Assembly (NCBI GenBank): GCA_902577515.1 | Contig: CACGZJ010000011.1 | Span: 1 to 41,692 of the forward strand | Source of the DNA: an uncultured Bacteroidota bacterium | Lineage (GTDB): Bacteria > Bacteroidota > Bacteroidia > Flavobacteriales > Flavobacteriaceae | Reading direction: 5' to 3' | DNA length: 41,692 nucleotides | Shown: positions 8,296 through 16,327 of the stretch, one piece after another | Layout: the number at the start of each line of letters is the position of its first letter | Position numbering within the stretch: position 1 is the stretch's first letter | Position numbers and translations under genes: made by a program | Notes under the pieces: generated by a model | Seen by the model: only the letters and a program-made list of their open reading frames with translations | Databases searched by the model: none | What the model was told of the DNA's origin: nothing

Positions 8296-9075
8296 ATGAA
8301 AATTAGCTTTACCAAGTATAATGGCGCAGGTAACGACTTTATCGTTATTGATGATAGAGTGAATAATCTCAATTTAACAAAATCTCAAATTTATAATCTT
8401 TGCAATAGGAATGTTGGTATAGGAGGTGATGGATTGATATTAATAAAAGAATCTAGTAAAACAGATTTTAAAATCCTTCATTATACCTCAGATGGTAATC
8501 TAGGATCTCTTTGCGGAAATGGATCTAGATGTGCAATTCTTTATGCTTATAGAAATAATATAATTAATAAACATACCGTGTTCGAAGCTTTCGATGGAAT
8601 TCATAAAGCTGAAATAATTAATGATGAATTAATTTCCATGCAGATGAAGTTAAATTCTAGAATTGTTGAAAATGACTACGGAATATGGGTGGATACAGGA
8701 TCTCCTCACCTTATTGTTGAAACAACCAACGCAGATGAACTAGATGTAAGGAGTGCAGGTAGATCTATTAGATATAATGATTATTATAAGCAAGAAGGTG
8801 TTAATGTTAATTTTGTTGAACGCATTTCAGATGAAGTTTTTAAAATAAGAACATATGAGAGAGGTGTTGAAGATGAAACAAGAGCATGTGGAACTGGATC
8901 TACTGCATCAGCTATTTGCATGAACTATATTGGAAAAACTAGCAGTAATAAAATGAAAATGAAATGTTTAGGTGGAGATTTAGAAGTTAAGTTTTTAAAA
9001 AGAAATAAAAAATATTCAGAAATCAGTATAACAGGTCCAGCTAAATTTGTTTTTGAAGGTATTATAGATATTTAG
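8296..9075 (+). CDS. dapF: Diaminopimelate epimerase
   Basis: A 259-aa cytoplasmic enzyme of normal family length. It converts LL- to meso-diaminopimelate for lysine and peptidoglycan synthesis. Both catalytic cysteines are present: Cys73 in LCGNGSRCA and Cys198 in RACGTGSTA. The N-terminus FTKYNGAGNDFIVID is the family signature. It has its own promoter-like box just upstream. Its TAG overlaps by 4 bases with the convergent 46-aa membrane-protein gene. It stands alone, without other lysine genes. Confidence 0.97.
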   Translation: MKISFTKYNGAGNDFIVIDDRVNNLNLTKSQIYNLCNRNVGIGGDGLILIKESSKTDFKILHYTSDGNLGSLCGNGSRCAILYAYRNNIINKHTVFEAFDGIHKAEIINDELISMQMKLNSRIVENDYGIWVDTGSPHLIVETTNADELDVRSAGRSIRYNDYYKQEGVNVNFVERISDEVFKIRTYERGVEDETRACGTGSTASAICMNYIGKTSSNKMKMKCLGGDLEVKFLKRNKKYSEISITGPAKFVFEGIIDI

Positions 9076-9212
9076 AAAACAAAATTACACAGAAGAACTC
9101 CGATTAAAATACCTTCAAGCCATGTGAGAATTATAATTTGATATTTAGTTAAGTTAAACTCTTTCGAGACTTTATCAATCATCTCCTCATGCCACTTAAA
9201 AAACTTCTTCAT
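9072..9212 (-). CDS. 46-aa membrane protein
   Basis: The ATG at 9212 (8 bases after the DoxX-like gene) opens a 46-codon frame. It has a basic/aromatic amphipathic head (MKKFFKWHEEMIDKVSKEF) and then one hydrophobic helix (about residues 24-45, IIILTWLEGILIGVLLCNF). It ends on a TAA interlocked with the dapF TAG (TTAG). The tight operon position and the clean amphipathic-plus-helix design make it more convincing than most of the micro-ORFs here. No family recognised; probably anchored in the inner membrane with a cytoplasmic head. Confidence 0.65.
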   Translation of the reverse strand: MKKFFKWHEEMIDKVSKEFNLTKYQIIILTWLEGILIGVLLCNFVF

Positions 9213-9220
9213 TTTTAAAT

Positions 9221-9595
9221 TTAGTTATTTTTTGAATGCCAGTATGCTATTAAAATAAATACCCCTTGAAAAGGCAACCTATATATTGATTGATTTTTTG
9301 TAACACCAAGTATAGATTGGGATAATTCACTCTGAACTAAATGAATATTTGCAGGGAATACAAGTATTAAAAGAATAATGAGTCCAATAGCTCCAGTTTT
9401 TCGAGTTTTTTTTGATAATAACATTAGACCTAAAATAACTTCTGCTAGACCTGATAAATAGACGAACTCAAGATGAAAAGTCAAGTAATTAGGCATTATT
9501 GCAAGAAAAAAATCAGGATCAATAAAATGTCTTACACCAACATACGCATAAGCAATCGACATAATGTATATTGTTGTAAGCTTAAAGTATCTCAT
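9221..9595 (-). CDS. DoxX-like family membrane protein
   Basis: A 124-aa protein with four predicted transmembrane helices, starting IYIMSIAYAYVGVRHFIDPDFF, and a second helix carrying YLSGLAEVILGLMLL, the pattern of small DoxX-like proteins. The extracytoplasmic loop around NIHLVQSEL and a final helix near the C-terminus complete the four-helix bundle. DoxX relatives are linked to redox or thiosulfate metabolism, but the small solo type has no settled role. It follows marC by 6 bases and precedes the 46-aa membrane protein by 8, so the three are very likely one transcript. Confidence 0.78.
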   Translation of the reverse strand: MRYFKLTTIYIMSIAYAYVGVRHFIDPDFFLAIMPNYLTFHLEFVYLSGLAEVILGLMLLSKKTRKTGAIGLIILLILVFPANIHLVQSELSQSILGVTKNQSIYRLPFQGVFILIAYWHSKNN

Positions 9596-9601
9596 TAAAA
9601 A

Positions 9602-10168
9602 CTATACAATTAAACTAATATTTGTTGAAAATAGCTTGACTGATATTGAAAGTAGAATAATTCCAAAAACTCTTCTAATGATAGCGATTCCATTTTTTCC
9701 TAAAAGCCTTTCAATGCTAGTTGAAGATTTAAGTATTATATAAACAAAAACTGAATTTATTATAATTGCAATTATTACATTTATAAGCTCATACTCTGCT
9801 CTAAGAGATAATAAGGTTGTTAATGTACCTGCTCCAGCAATTATTGGAAAGGCTATTGGAACTATTGATGCAGTTTCAGGTTCATCACCCTGAAAAATAG
9901 TAACACCAAGGACCATTTCAAGAGCAATAAAAAAGATGACAATTGAACCGGCAACTGCAAATGAATTAATATCAATTCCAATTAAGTTTAGGATTTCTTC
10001 TCCAAGGAATAAAAAACCAATCATAATCAACATTGATACAATAGTCGCCTTTTCTGATTCAATCTTTCCTACTTTTTCTCTTAATGATATAACAATAGGA
10101 GTTGCTCCAATAATATCAATTATTGCGAATAAAATCATACTTGCTGTAAATATTTCTTTGAAATCCAT
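9602..10168 (-). CDS. MarC family integral membrane protein
   Basis: A 188-aa protein with six predicted helices, matching the UPF0056/MarC family in length and in its blocks: LFAIIDIIGATPIVISL near the start, the central SFAVAGSIVIFFIALEMV, and PIAFPIIAGAGTLTTLL with a conserved Pro-rich turn. Function in the cell is not established; the old link to multiple antibiotic resistance was withdrawn. I start at the ATG (10168) because the MDFKEIF beginning fits the family; an in-frame TTG lies five codons upstream at 10183. It is the third gene of a minus-strand run starting at 11823. Confidence 0.88.
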   Translation of the reverse strand: MDFKEIFTASMILFAIIDIIGATPIVISLREKVGKIESEKATIVSMLIMIGFLFLGEEILNLIGIDINSFAVAGSIVIFFIALEMVLGVTIFQGDEPETASIVPIAFPIIAGAGTLTTLLSLRAEYELINVIIAIIINSVFVYIILKSSTSIERLLGKNGIAIIRRVFGIILLSISVKLFSTNISLIV

Positions 10169-10213
10169 AATTATAATGGACAAATTAACTAATTATAATT
10201 GAGAATATTAATT

Positions 10214-10777
10214 TTATTCAACAATAATAGCTCCCTGCATTGCACCATGAACAGAGCACAAATAGTAAAAAGTAGATCCTGACGAGTCTGCCGGAACTTT
10301 CCATGTTACCGTACCATTTTCTGAACCATTGTTATTTACATCTGATAGTTGATTATCTGTTCCAGTACCTGTAGCTGATTTGAGATAAAAAGGATGACCT
10401 GGAGAGTCTACATTAAAGGTTATATCATCACCAACTTTTACTTTAATTGTTGGATCAAAGCCAAATTGATCATCATTACTATCGGTTACTGACACTCTAT
10501 AATCATTGGAATTATTTGCAGATACATTAAATACAAAAGTTCCAGATGGTAATTCACTCAAAGCTGCAGTCGAGGAAGAAGTTGATGAAGAATCTGAACT
10601 TGAACTTGAACTTGAAGAAGATGAACTTGAAGTATTTGTAGATGTGGATGTATTTGAATTTTGAATAGATGATGATATGGTATTAGATGATGGTGTGTTA
10701 TAATTGTCGTAAGTTGAATCATCACCCGATTTAGAGCATGAAAAAATAAGAAGTATTATAAACAAATGTTTTTTCAT
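10214..10777 (-). CDS. Cupredoxin (plastocyanin/azurin-like) lipoprotein with Ser linker
   Basis: A 187-aa protein. The lipobox IFSC (Cys14) is followed by a linker of about 55 residues made almost only of Ser, Thr, Asn and Asp, then a cupredoxin domain (about residues 75-187). Type-1 copper ligands are visible: His128 (SPGHPFYL), Cys174 and His177 in YYLCSVHG, and Met180. The Cys-x2-His-x2-Met spacing is shorter than in plastocyanin but is seen in related single-domain cupredoxins. It probably carries electrons between periplasmic or outer-membrane partners, with the linker as a flexible tether. The linker DNA holds an imperfect TGAACT hexanucleotide repeat near 10594-10616. Confidence 0.88.
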   Translation of the reverse strand: MKKHLFIILLIFSCSKSGDDSTYDNYNTPSSNTISSSIQNSNTSTSTNTSSSSSSSSSSSSDSSSTSSSTAALSELPSGTFVFNVSANNSNDYRVSVTDSNDDQFGFDPTIKVKVGDDITFNVDSPGHPFYLKSATGTGTDNQLSDVNNNGSENGTVTWKVPADSSGSTFYYLCSVHGAMQGAIIVE

Positions 10778-10830
10778 TTTACAATATTAAAGATTTTGAA
10801 AAACTAAAAAATGCAAAACAATGTTAAAAT

Positions 10831-11823
10831 CTAATCATTTATTATTAAATCTTTATTTAAATGAACTCCAAAAAAAATATTTAAAGCACTTAAAAAACTC
10901 GGAGTGAAAGAATTAATCTCTTCTATGCTACTCCTGATTCCATCATATGGAAACTCTAATTGAATTGAACTAATATCATGATTAATATCTGTACCATATA
11001 CTCTTGTAATATATCCTCCGCTAAAGTACCTTGACCCATTTGGACTTAAATTTTGTAAACTTGGAAGAGAAGTGATATTATTTTCCTCCATCAATGATCC
11101 TAAACTAAATTTACCTCTTATTAAATCTGATAGAGAATAATCAGATTTATTTAATATTGCCCTGAGACTAGTTTCGTTAATTGGAATATTTGCATCAATA
11201 TAATCGTCACTTTCGTCAAGCTGATTAGAAGTAATTAGATATCCAATCCAAGTTCTAAGGTCATTAAAGCCATCAGGATTTACACCATGACCATGAATGT
11301 CTAATAACAAAACTGAGGGATTATCTTTTAAGATATCATCTCTAGCAGATCTTATATAGTGATGGAATTCATTAAAAGCTCTTTCAGAATAAATATTCCC
11401 TTGAGCAGCTTCAACTATGTCTCTATTTGCATCTAATTTTGTTCTTTTTAGATTATTTATTATCAAATATGGAGAATCTCCGTAATTAAAAATAAAATAG
11501 TTTCTAAGAGCTTTTGCAAGCTCTATAGTATTAGAATCTGTAACAAGAACTCCATATGTTCTATCAGGTATTTCTTGAGGCGTAAGACCACCCCCGTGAG
11601 ATACTGTTATAATTAAGGGTAAATTTCCAGGATAATAAGAAATATAGTTATTGCGACCAAAATATGTATTTCCAAAAATATAAGGTGAGTCAGAGCCCAG
11701 TTCTTTAAAATTTTCTGATTTAGGTGTTTCTTCAATGTTAAGATTATTACCATTTTTATTACATGATATAATTAACATTAATATTAAAAGTAAATATTTA
11801 TTCACAAGCTTCAATTTATGCAT
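10831..11823 (-). CDS. N-formylglutamate amidohydrolase-like lipoprotein
   Basis: A 330-aa protein with lipobox LIISC (Cys21). The mature part shows the FGase/HutG-type zinc-hydrolase blocks: LIITVSHGGG, KRTKLDANRDIVEAA, LLLDIHGHG and SIQLEFPYDG. The family hydrolyses N-formyl- or N-acyl-amino acids in histidine breakdown. A surface-lipidated version without hut neighbours is more likely to act on external peptides or amides. First gene of the minus-strand run towards 9072. Substrate unproven; the family assignment rests on motif spacing. Confidence 0.75.
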   Translation of the reverse strand: MHKLKLVNKYLLLILMLIISCNKNGNNLNIEETPKSENFKELGSDSPYIFGNTYFGRNNYISYYPGNLPLIITVSHGGGLTPQEIPDRTYGVLVTDSNTIELAKALRNYFIFNYGDSPYLIINNLKRTKLDANRDIVEAAQGNIYSERAFNEFHHYIRSARDDILKDNPSVLLLDIHGHGVNPDGFNDLRTWIGYLITSNQLDESDDYIDANIPINETSLRAILNKSDYSLSDLIRGKFSLGSLMEENNITSLPSLQNLSPNGSRYFSGGYITRVYGTDINHDISSIQLEFPYDGIRSSIEEINSFTPSFLSALNIFFGVHLNKDLIIND

Positions 11824-11934
11824 AAATCTAAAATTATGTTAAATCATTTACTAAATAAAAGTTAAAGAGGTACTCTGATTTTTATTTAAAATTAAAAAAA
11901 GGAACTTTTGCCTTTCATTTTAATTAAGAAAAAT

Positions 11935-12441
11935 ATGTTAATTAATTTTTTTAAATATTCGTTTTTAAGTCTTGTACTAGTACCTACTAACTCTGATTTG
12001 AATATCGTTGAAACTGCTATTTCAAACGATAACTTTTCAACATTAGTAGCTGCAGTTCAAGCAGGAGAGCTTGTAGATGCACTATCTTCGGAAGGTCCTT
12101 TTACAGTTTTTGCTCCAACAAATGATGGTTTTAATAACTTACCAGAAGGTACTTTAGAAACACTTTTAAAACCAGAAAACAAAGAAACTTTACAATCAAT
12201 TCTTAAGTATCATGTTGTTTCTGGAACATTTATGGCTAGTGATGTTGTAAATGCTATAGAAAGCAATGGTGGTCAGTTTACTGTCCAAACTTTACAAGGA
12301 ACTGAGCTTACCTTAAAATTATGGGAAGGTAATGTCTATGTTAAAGATGCTAAGGGTAACAAGGCTAAAGTTATTATCACTGATGTAGAGACTTCAAATG
12401 GAGTTATACATGCAATTAACAATGTAGTACTTCCAAATTAA
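11935..12441 (+). CDS. Exported fasciclin (FAS1) domain protein
   Basis: A 168-aa protein with a hydrophobic N-terminal export segment (FFKYSFLSLVLVP) and one FAS1 domain. The H1-type motif (LSSEGPFTVFAPTNDGF) is followed by YHVVSG and the C-terminal NGVIHAINNVVLPN, all diagnostic. FAS1 domains mediate adhesion or matrix binding. I take the ATG at 11935; an in-frame TTG at 11908 would add nine residues that break the signal peptide. It is divergent from the FGase-like gene and followed by two hairpins. Confidence 0.9.
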   Translation: MLINFFKYSFLSLVLVPTNSDLNIVETAISNDNFSTLVAAVQAGELVDALSSEGPFTVFAPTNDGFNNLPEGTLETLLKPENKETLQSILKYHVVSGTFMASDVVNAIESNGGQFTVQTLQGTELTLKLWEGNVYVKDAKGNKAKVIITDVETSNGVIHAINNVVLPN

Positions 12442-12465
12442 TTGAGTTTAATTATTTTGTTTGGT

Positions 12466-12490
12466 AGAGAGAGTTCTTTGAACTCTCTCT
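12466..12490 (+). terminator. Hairpin after the fasciclin gene
   Basis: Perfect 11-bp stem AGAGAGAGTTC / GAACTCTCTCT with a TTT loop. Only a weak T tail (ttacta) follows, so it may be a processing or 3'-protecting hairpin, with the main terminator behind it. Confidence 0.5.
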
Positions 12491-12499
12491 TTACTACAG

Positions 12500-12529
12500 A
12501 AAAAAGGCTCCTTAACTGGAGCCTTTTTT
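12500..12529. terminator. Bidirectional rho-independent terminator
   Basis: Stem AAAAAGGCTCC / GGAGCCTTTTT with a TTAACT loop and A/T runs on both sides. It serves both the fasciclin gene and the convergent secreted-protein gene ending at 12539. Confidence 0.85.
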
Positions 12530-12538
12530 ATTTAAATA

Positions 12539-13300
12539 CTAGTTATTAATATAATCAAGTATATCTTTAGGTAACATAGAATCAACTCTTTCTAGAGATA
12601 TGACATTAAATCCCCACTCCATCATTGCTTTGTTCAAACTTTTCCTATCCATTGAAGCTTGTTTCCATCCAAATTGCTCATCGTATGTTTGATCAAAAGT
12701 TCCGTCTCCCCAATGAGGGTAACTATCAAAGCCTCTAAATGAAGCATAGATATTTGGATTACCACCTGAAACTAACTTAAATGATCTTCTATATGAATTA
12801 TCATCCATCATTTTTTCAACAGTTTTACCAGCTCTATACATCCACTTTGTGATGTAATCATTCATTCCAGGCTTAGAAACTCTAATTGTACGTTCTAAGA
12901 ACCTTGGTGGAGGAGCATCCTCCCCTATACTTAAAGGCTGAATTAATCGCCAAGTTTGCATACCCCCAGCAGATTTTACATATTGAGCAACATTTTTTTC
13001 CCAATATTCACCTTCTCCATCTTGTAACAAGTTGTTATAATTAGATGACTGCTGAAAAATCAGTAATCTTAAATATGATCCCTCATCCGGACCGCTAAGA
13101 ATTCTATAAGTAATAATATAATTACCTTCTTTATTATTAAACATTTGAGTCTTTTTTGCAGCAGCAGTCTCAAATTTATCTCTCATTCCATCTTTAGGTG
13201 TATATACGAAAGAGGAAAGGTAAACTTCATCAGGGTCTCTTTGAGAGAAACCTGAAATAGTAAATAAAACAGCAATAGCTGTAACTAAAAAATTTTTCAT
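12539..13300 (-). CDS. Secreted tandem alpha/beta-barrel-like protein, copy C
   Basis: A 253-aa protein with a signal peptide ending SGFSQ. Its first module aligns with the protein at 1376: KFETAAAKKTQMFN, TYRILSGPDEGSYLRL and EYWEKNVAQY here match KFEAAVAKKTRMYN, TFRILTGQNANQYLRV and AYWQKTVGQY there. The second half, from RFLERTIRVSKPGM onward, forms a second module with an amphipathic helix (YITKWMYRAGKTVEKMM). Length equals copy A exactly. The gene stands alone, bounded by a terminator downstream and a possible 28-aa micro-ORF upstream. Function unknown; exported. Confidence 0.7.
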   Translation of the reverse strand: MKNFLVTAIAVLFTISGFSQRDPDEVYLSSFVYTPKDGMRDKFETAAAKKTQMFNNKEGNYIITYRILSGPDEGSYLRLLIFQQSSNYNNLLQDGEGEYWEKNVAQYVKSAGGMQTWRLIQPLSIGEDAPPPRFLERTIRVSKPGMNDYITKWMYRAGKTVEKMMDDNSYRRSFKLVSGGNPNIYASFRGFDSYPHWGDGTFDQTYDEQFGWKQASMDRKSLNKAMMEWGFNVISLERVDSMLPKDILDYINN

Positions 13301-13369
13301 TATTATAATTTATGATTATAACTAAATATACTAAAGATGTAAATATCATAATTACAATTATTTATTTTT

Positions 13370-13456
13370 TTATCTTCTTTTTTTAAACAAAAACCTAAAA
13401 GCTATTATTATAAAGGCTACTGTAAATATTATTCTTAAAAATTCTGTATCATTCAT
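13370..13456 (-). CDS. 28-aa single-helix membrane micro-protein
   Basis: A 28-codon frame upstream of copy C on the same strand: acidic head (MNDTEFLR), one hydrophobic helix (about residues 9-22) and a strongly basic tail (FKKRR). The positive-inside rule predicts C-terminus in. Design and size match the ORFs at 1143 and 17166. Support is limited to position and composition. Confidence 0.35.
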   Translation of the reverse strand: MNDTEFLRIIFTVAFIIIAFRFLFKKRR

Positions 13457-13496
13457 TTACCTTAATTATTATTAAATCTATGAAATTTGACAAAAA

Positions 13497-14342
13497 ATGA
13501 TTAAATTAATATATGGAATCTTTAATCTTCTTTATCGGATTCATCGTATTTTTTTTGATGATAATTGCAATATTAGTGAAGGAGACTACTTAATCTTTTT
13601 GAATAGATTTTATAAAATAATATTTTTTGTATCAACTCTAAGTTTATTAGGTTGTAAAAATAACTACTCATATAGCGATATTAATTATTCTAGAATTGAA
13701 TTAACTGGTAAAAAAAGTAAAATGATATCGGATGTAATTAGTATTTATAAAGACTCGATAGACGTAAGTCTAGACAATGTTATTGGATTCTCTGACCGAT
13801 TATATACTAAAGGGGATTTTAGCTCTAAAAAGTTCAATTCAACACTTGGAAACTTAATTGCTGACATAATATTTATTCAATCTGATTCAGTATTTAAGAT
13901 TCAAGAAAATAAAAATATTGACTTTGTAATTCAAAATCATGGAGGGATTAGAGCATCACTTCCTGAAGGTGAAGTCAAATTATCTGATGCTTATAAAATA
14001 CTCCCATTTGAAAATGAAATTGTAATTATTGAAATGTATGGAGAGTCCCTCTCTGAAATAGTATCTTTTCTTAAGAACGAGACAACACCTCATCCATTTT
14101 CTGGGTTAATAATAAATGGAAATGAAGTTTTAGTTCAAAACAAACTTATTAAACCCTCAAAAAAATATTATATAGCTATAAATGACTATTTATTAACTGG
14201 CGGTGACAATATGTTTTTCTTTAATAAAAATATCAAGGTATATAGGTTAGGCTATTCTCTTAGAGATGCATTTATTGATTACACTAAATCTAATTTATAT
14301 CTTTCATCAAAAATTGATAATCGTTTTATAATAAATGAATAG
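13497..14342 (+). CDS. 5'-nucleotidase C-terminal-domain lipoprotein
   Basis: This gene encodes only the C-terminal substrate-recognition domain of UshA-type 5'-nucleotidases: NHGGIRASLPEGEV (about residues 150-163), ILPFENEIVIIEMYG and YYIAINDYLLTGGDN. A lipobox LSLLGC (Cys53) follows a hydrophobic segment, but it is unusually far from the ATG. A start at the TTG at 13599 would give a normal 18-residue lipoprotein signal. The ATG at 13497 is preceded at 7 bases by GAAATTTG, a near-match to the -7 box, so the choice is open. Its stop overlaps the metallophosphatase gene by 8 bases. The two proteins likely form one enzyme. Confidence 0.85.
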   Translation: MIKLIYGIFNLLYRIHRIFFDDNCNISEGDYLIFLNRFYKIIFFVSTLSLLGCKNNYSYSDINYSRIELTGKKSKMISDVISIYKDSIDVSLDNVIGFSDRLYTKGDFSSKKFNSTLGNLIADIIFIQSDSVFKIQENKNIDFVIQNHGGIRASLPEGEVKLSDAYKILPFENEIVIIEMYGESLSEIVSFLKNETTPHPFSGLIINGNEVLVQNKLIKPSKKYYIAINDYLLTGGDNMFFFNKNIKVYRLGYSLRDAFIDYTKSNLYLSSKIDNRFIINE

Positions 14343-15231
14343 AAGGAAGTTTATATATAATTCTAGCCTTGCATCCCTTTCAGTAATGGGCCTAAATTCA
14401 TGCAATTTAAATTCTAAAGATCTTACGATTACAATTCTTCATACCAACGATGTTCATAGTCAAATTGATCCATTCCCTTCAAATCATAATCTCTATCCAA
14501 ATAAAGGAGGATTTGCAAGAAGAGCTAGTCTATTTAAGGAGTTAATTTCTAAAAATCCCAATACATTGATTTTTGATGCAGGTGATATTTTTCAGGGAAC
14601 ACCATATTTTAACTTTTTTCAGGGTGAATTAGAACTTAACTTGATGAAGAAGATGGATTATGATGCAGCAACTATAGGAAATCATGAGTTTGATGCTGGT
14701 TTAAAAACATTTAAGAAGAATATTTTAAATAATGATTTTCAATTTATATCCTCAAATTATGATTTTGCTAATACTGAGTTAGAAGGATTAGTAGATAAAT
14801 ACAAAATTTATCATAAAGGAGGAATAAAAATTGGTGTTTTTGGTCTAGGTATTGAGCTTAAGGGACTGGTAAACCCATTATTATATGCTGAAACCAAATA
14901 TTATGACCCAGTAGATATAGCTAAAGATATATCATCATATTTAAAATATGAAAAAAGATGTGATTTAGTCATTTGCATATCTCATTTAGGTCATCAATAT
15001 CAAAATGATAAGATTAGTGATACAGTACTTGCTAAATTGACATCTAATATTGATCTGATTATTGGTGGACACACTCATACACTTTTGAAAAAGCCATTAA
15101 TATTAAATAATTCTACAGGTGAAGAAGTCATAATTAATCAAGTTGGATCTGGTGGTGTTTTTGTGGGTAAGATTGACTTTAATTTCACAAATAATAATAA
15201 ATATACAGATAAATCTATAGTTGAAATTTAA
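14335..15231 (+). CDS. 5'-nucleotidase N-terminal metallophosphatase (Tat lipoprotein)
   Basis: A 298-aa calcineurin-like phosphoesterase with the full set of metal-binding blocks: LHTNDVHSQ, FDAGDIFQG, IGNHEFDAG, ISHLGH and GGHTHTLLKK. The N-terminus has twin arginines (NRRKF) and a lipobox-like GLNSC (Cys23), suggesting Tat export and lipidation. It lacks the C-terminal nucleotide-binding domain, which is encoded by the gene immediately before it. Together they would dephosphorylate external nucleotides for phosphate and nucleoside uptake. The ATGAATAG junction implies coupled translation and equal amounts. Confidence 0.92.
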   Translation: MNRRKFIYNSSLASLSVMGLNSCNLNSKDLTITILHTNDVHSQIDPFPSNHNLYPNKGGFARRASLFKELISKNPNTLIFDAGDIFQGTPYFNFFQGELELNLMKKMDYDAATIGNHEFDAGLKTFKKNILNNDFQFISSNYDFANTELEGLVDKYKIYHKGGIKIGVFGLGIELKGLVNPLLYAETKYYDPVDIAKDISSYLKYEKRCDLVICISHLGHQYQNDKISDTVLAKLTSNIDLIIGGHTHTLLKKPLILNNSTGEEVIINQVGSGGVFVGKIDFNFTNNNKYTDKSIVEI

Positions 15232-15260
15232 CTTATAATTCATTGTAATACAATTAATTA

Positions 15261-15545
15261 TTACCTAATTATAATAATGGTTGTGGGCGTGTATAACCCA
15301 AATGAAAAAACTGATATTAAACCATCCCAAAATGTGTGTTTCACAATTAATTTATAGTCTTTTAGATCATTAAGTTCTTCTAATTTGGGAGTTCCGTCAG
15401 AAATAAAACCTGCAACATAATTGTTTTGTTTTACAGTTTTCTTAAAATTCTGCTTTGGACCATCACCATAGGTAAAAGTATGAACACTACATGAACTTAG
15501 AAAAAATAAACAGAAAATAATTGGTATTGATATTGTTTTAGGCAT
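15261..15545 (-). CDS. Bor/Iss family lipoprotein
   Basis: A 94-aa lipoprotein (lipobox FLSSC, Cys19) whose C-terminal half ends with WDGLISVFSFGLYTPTT, the signature of the Bor family, named for the phage lambda outer-membrane lipoprotein tied to serum resistance. Bacteroidota carry many chromosomal members whose role is unknown. It is divergent from the HMA/MauE-type gene, with 29 bases between their start codons. Confidence 0.8.
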   Translation of the reverse strand: MPKTISIPIIFCLFFLSSCSVHTFTYGDGPKQNFKKTVKQNNYVAGFISDGTPKLEELNDLKDYKLIVKHTFWDGLISVFSFGLYTPTTIIIIR

Positions 15546-15574
15546 ATAATTATAAATTTAGGTAATTTTATATT

Positions 15575-16276
15575 ATGAAAAGCATCTTCAAAATATCTGG
15601 AATGACTTGTAATGGCTGCAAATTATCAGTAGAGGATAAATTAAGATCATTAGATGGGGTTGATAAAGCACATGTAGATTTAACTAAAGGTGAAGCAATT
15701 GTTCATTCCAATAATCCTATTAGCTTTTCATTAATATCTGAATCCTTACCACCAAAATATAAAGTAATAAGAACAGCAAATAGTCAAAACAATGGGACAG
15801 CAAAAGTGAGTAAGATTATACAACTTAAGCCTTTATTTATAATTCTTGTATATATATCAATTGCAAGCTTATTATTAAATTTTAAAAATTGGAATTCAAC
15901 TAATGCAATGCTTGATTTTATGGGACTATTCTATATTATTTTTAGCTTTTTTAAAATTCTTGATGTCAAGGGATTTTCAGCCTCATTTAGAATGTATGAT
16001 CCGCTTGCAAAAAAATTACCATTATATGGTATTATATACCCCTTTATAGAGATATTATTGGGTATAATGTTTTTAACAAGGATTAAAGTTAAACTTGCTT
16101 TAATATTAACAATTATAGTTCTTGGTATTACATCTATAGGTGTAACTCATACGCTTTTGAATAAAAAATCAATAAGCTGTGCATGTCTTGGTACAACTCT
16201 AAAACTTCCAATGACTGAGGCAACTTTTATTGAGAATGCCTTAATGATTATCATGGCATTTATATTATTAATTTAA
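15575..16276 (+). CDS. HMA domain fused to a MauE/DoxX-type membrane domain
   Basis: A 233-aa fusion. Residues 1-68 are a heavy-metal-associated domain with the metal-binding pair Cys12/Cys15 in GMTCNGCKLS. After a short polar linker come about four transmembrane helices (from about residue 85) of the MauE/DoxX redox-associated type, with a CACLG motif near residue 210. Such fusions in Flavobacteriia are thought to move or detoxify copper or mercury-like ions, or to pass thiols. The gene is monocistronic, with a strong terminator behind it. Confidence 0.82.
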   Translation: MKSIFKISGMTCNGCKLSVEDKLRSLDGVDKAHVDLTKGEAIVHSNNPISFSLISESLPPKYKVIRTANSQNNGTAKVSKIIQLKPLFIILVYISIASLLLNFKNWNSTNAMLDFMGLFYIIFSFFKILDVKGFSASFRMYDPLAKKLPLYGIIYPFIEILLGIMFLTRIKVKLALILTIIVLGITSIGVTHTLLNKKSISCACLGTTLKLPMTEATFIENALMIIMAFILLI

Positions 16277-16278
16277 TT

Positions 16279-16310
16279 AAAAAAACCCCAAGTTTCCTAG
16301 GGGTTTTTTT
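16279..16310. terminator. Bidirectional rho-independent terminator
   Basis: AAAAAAACCCC and GGGGTTTTTTT flank a 10-base loop. It lies between the convergent HMA-fusion gene and the secreted-protein gene ending at 16328, and has the T run needed in both directions. Confidence 0.85.
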
Positions 16311-16327
16311 AATAAGTAGATAATGAT

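Noticed and set aside
10594-10620. CRISPR-like or tandem repeat array
   Set aside because: The repeat is an in-frame coding microsatellite for the Ser linker; no spacers or cas genes anywhere in the window.
11908-11934. TTG start extending the fasciclin protein by nine residues
   Set aside because: It puts MPFILIKKN before the export signal; the ATG at 11935 gives a normal signal peptide.
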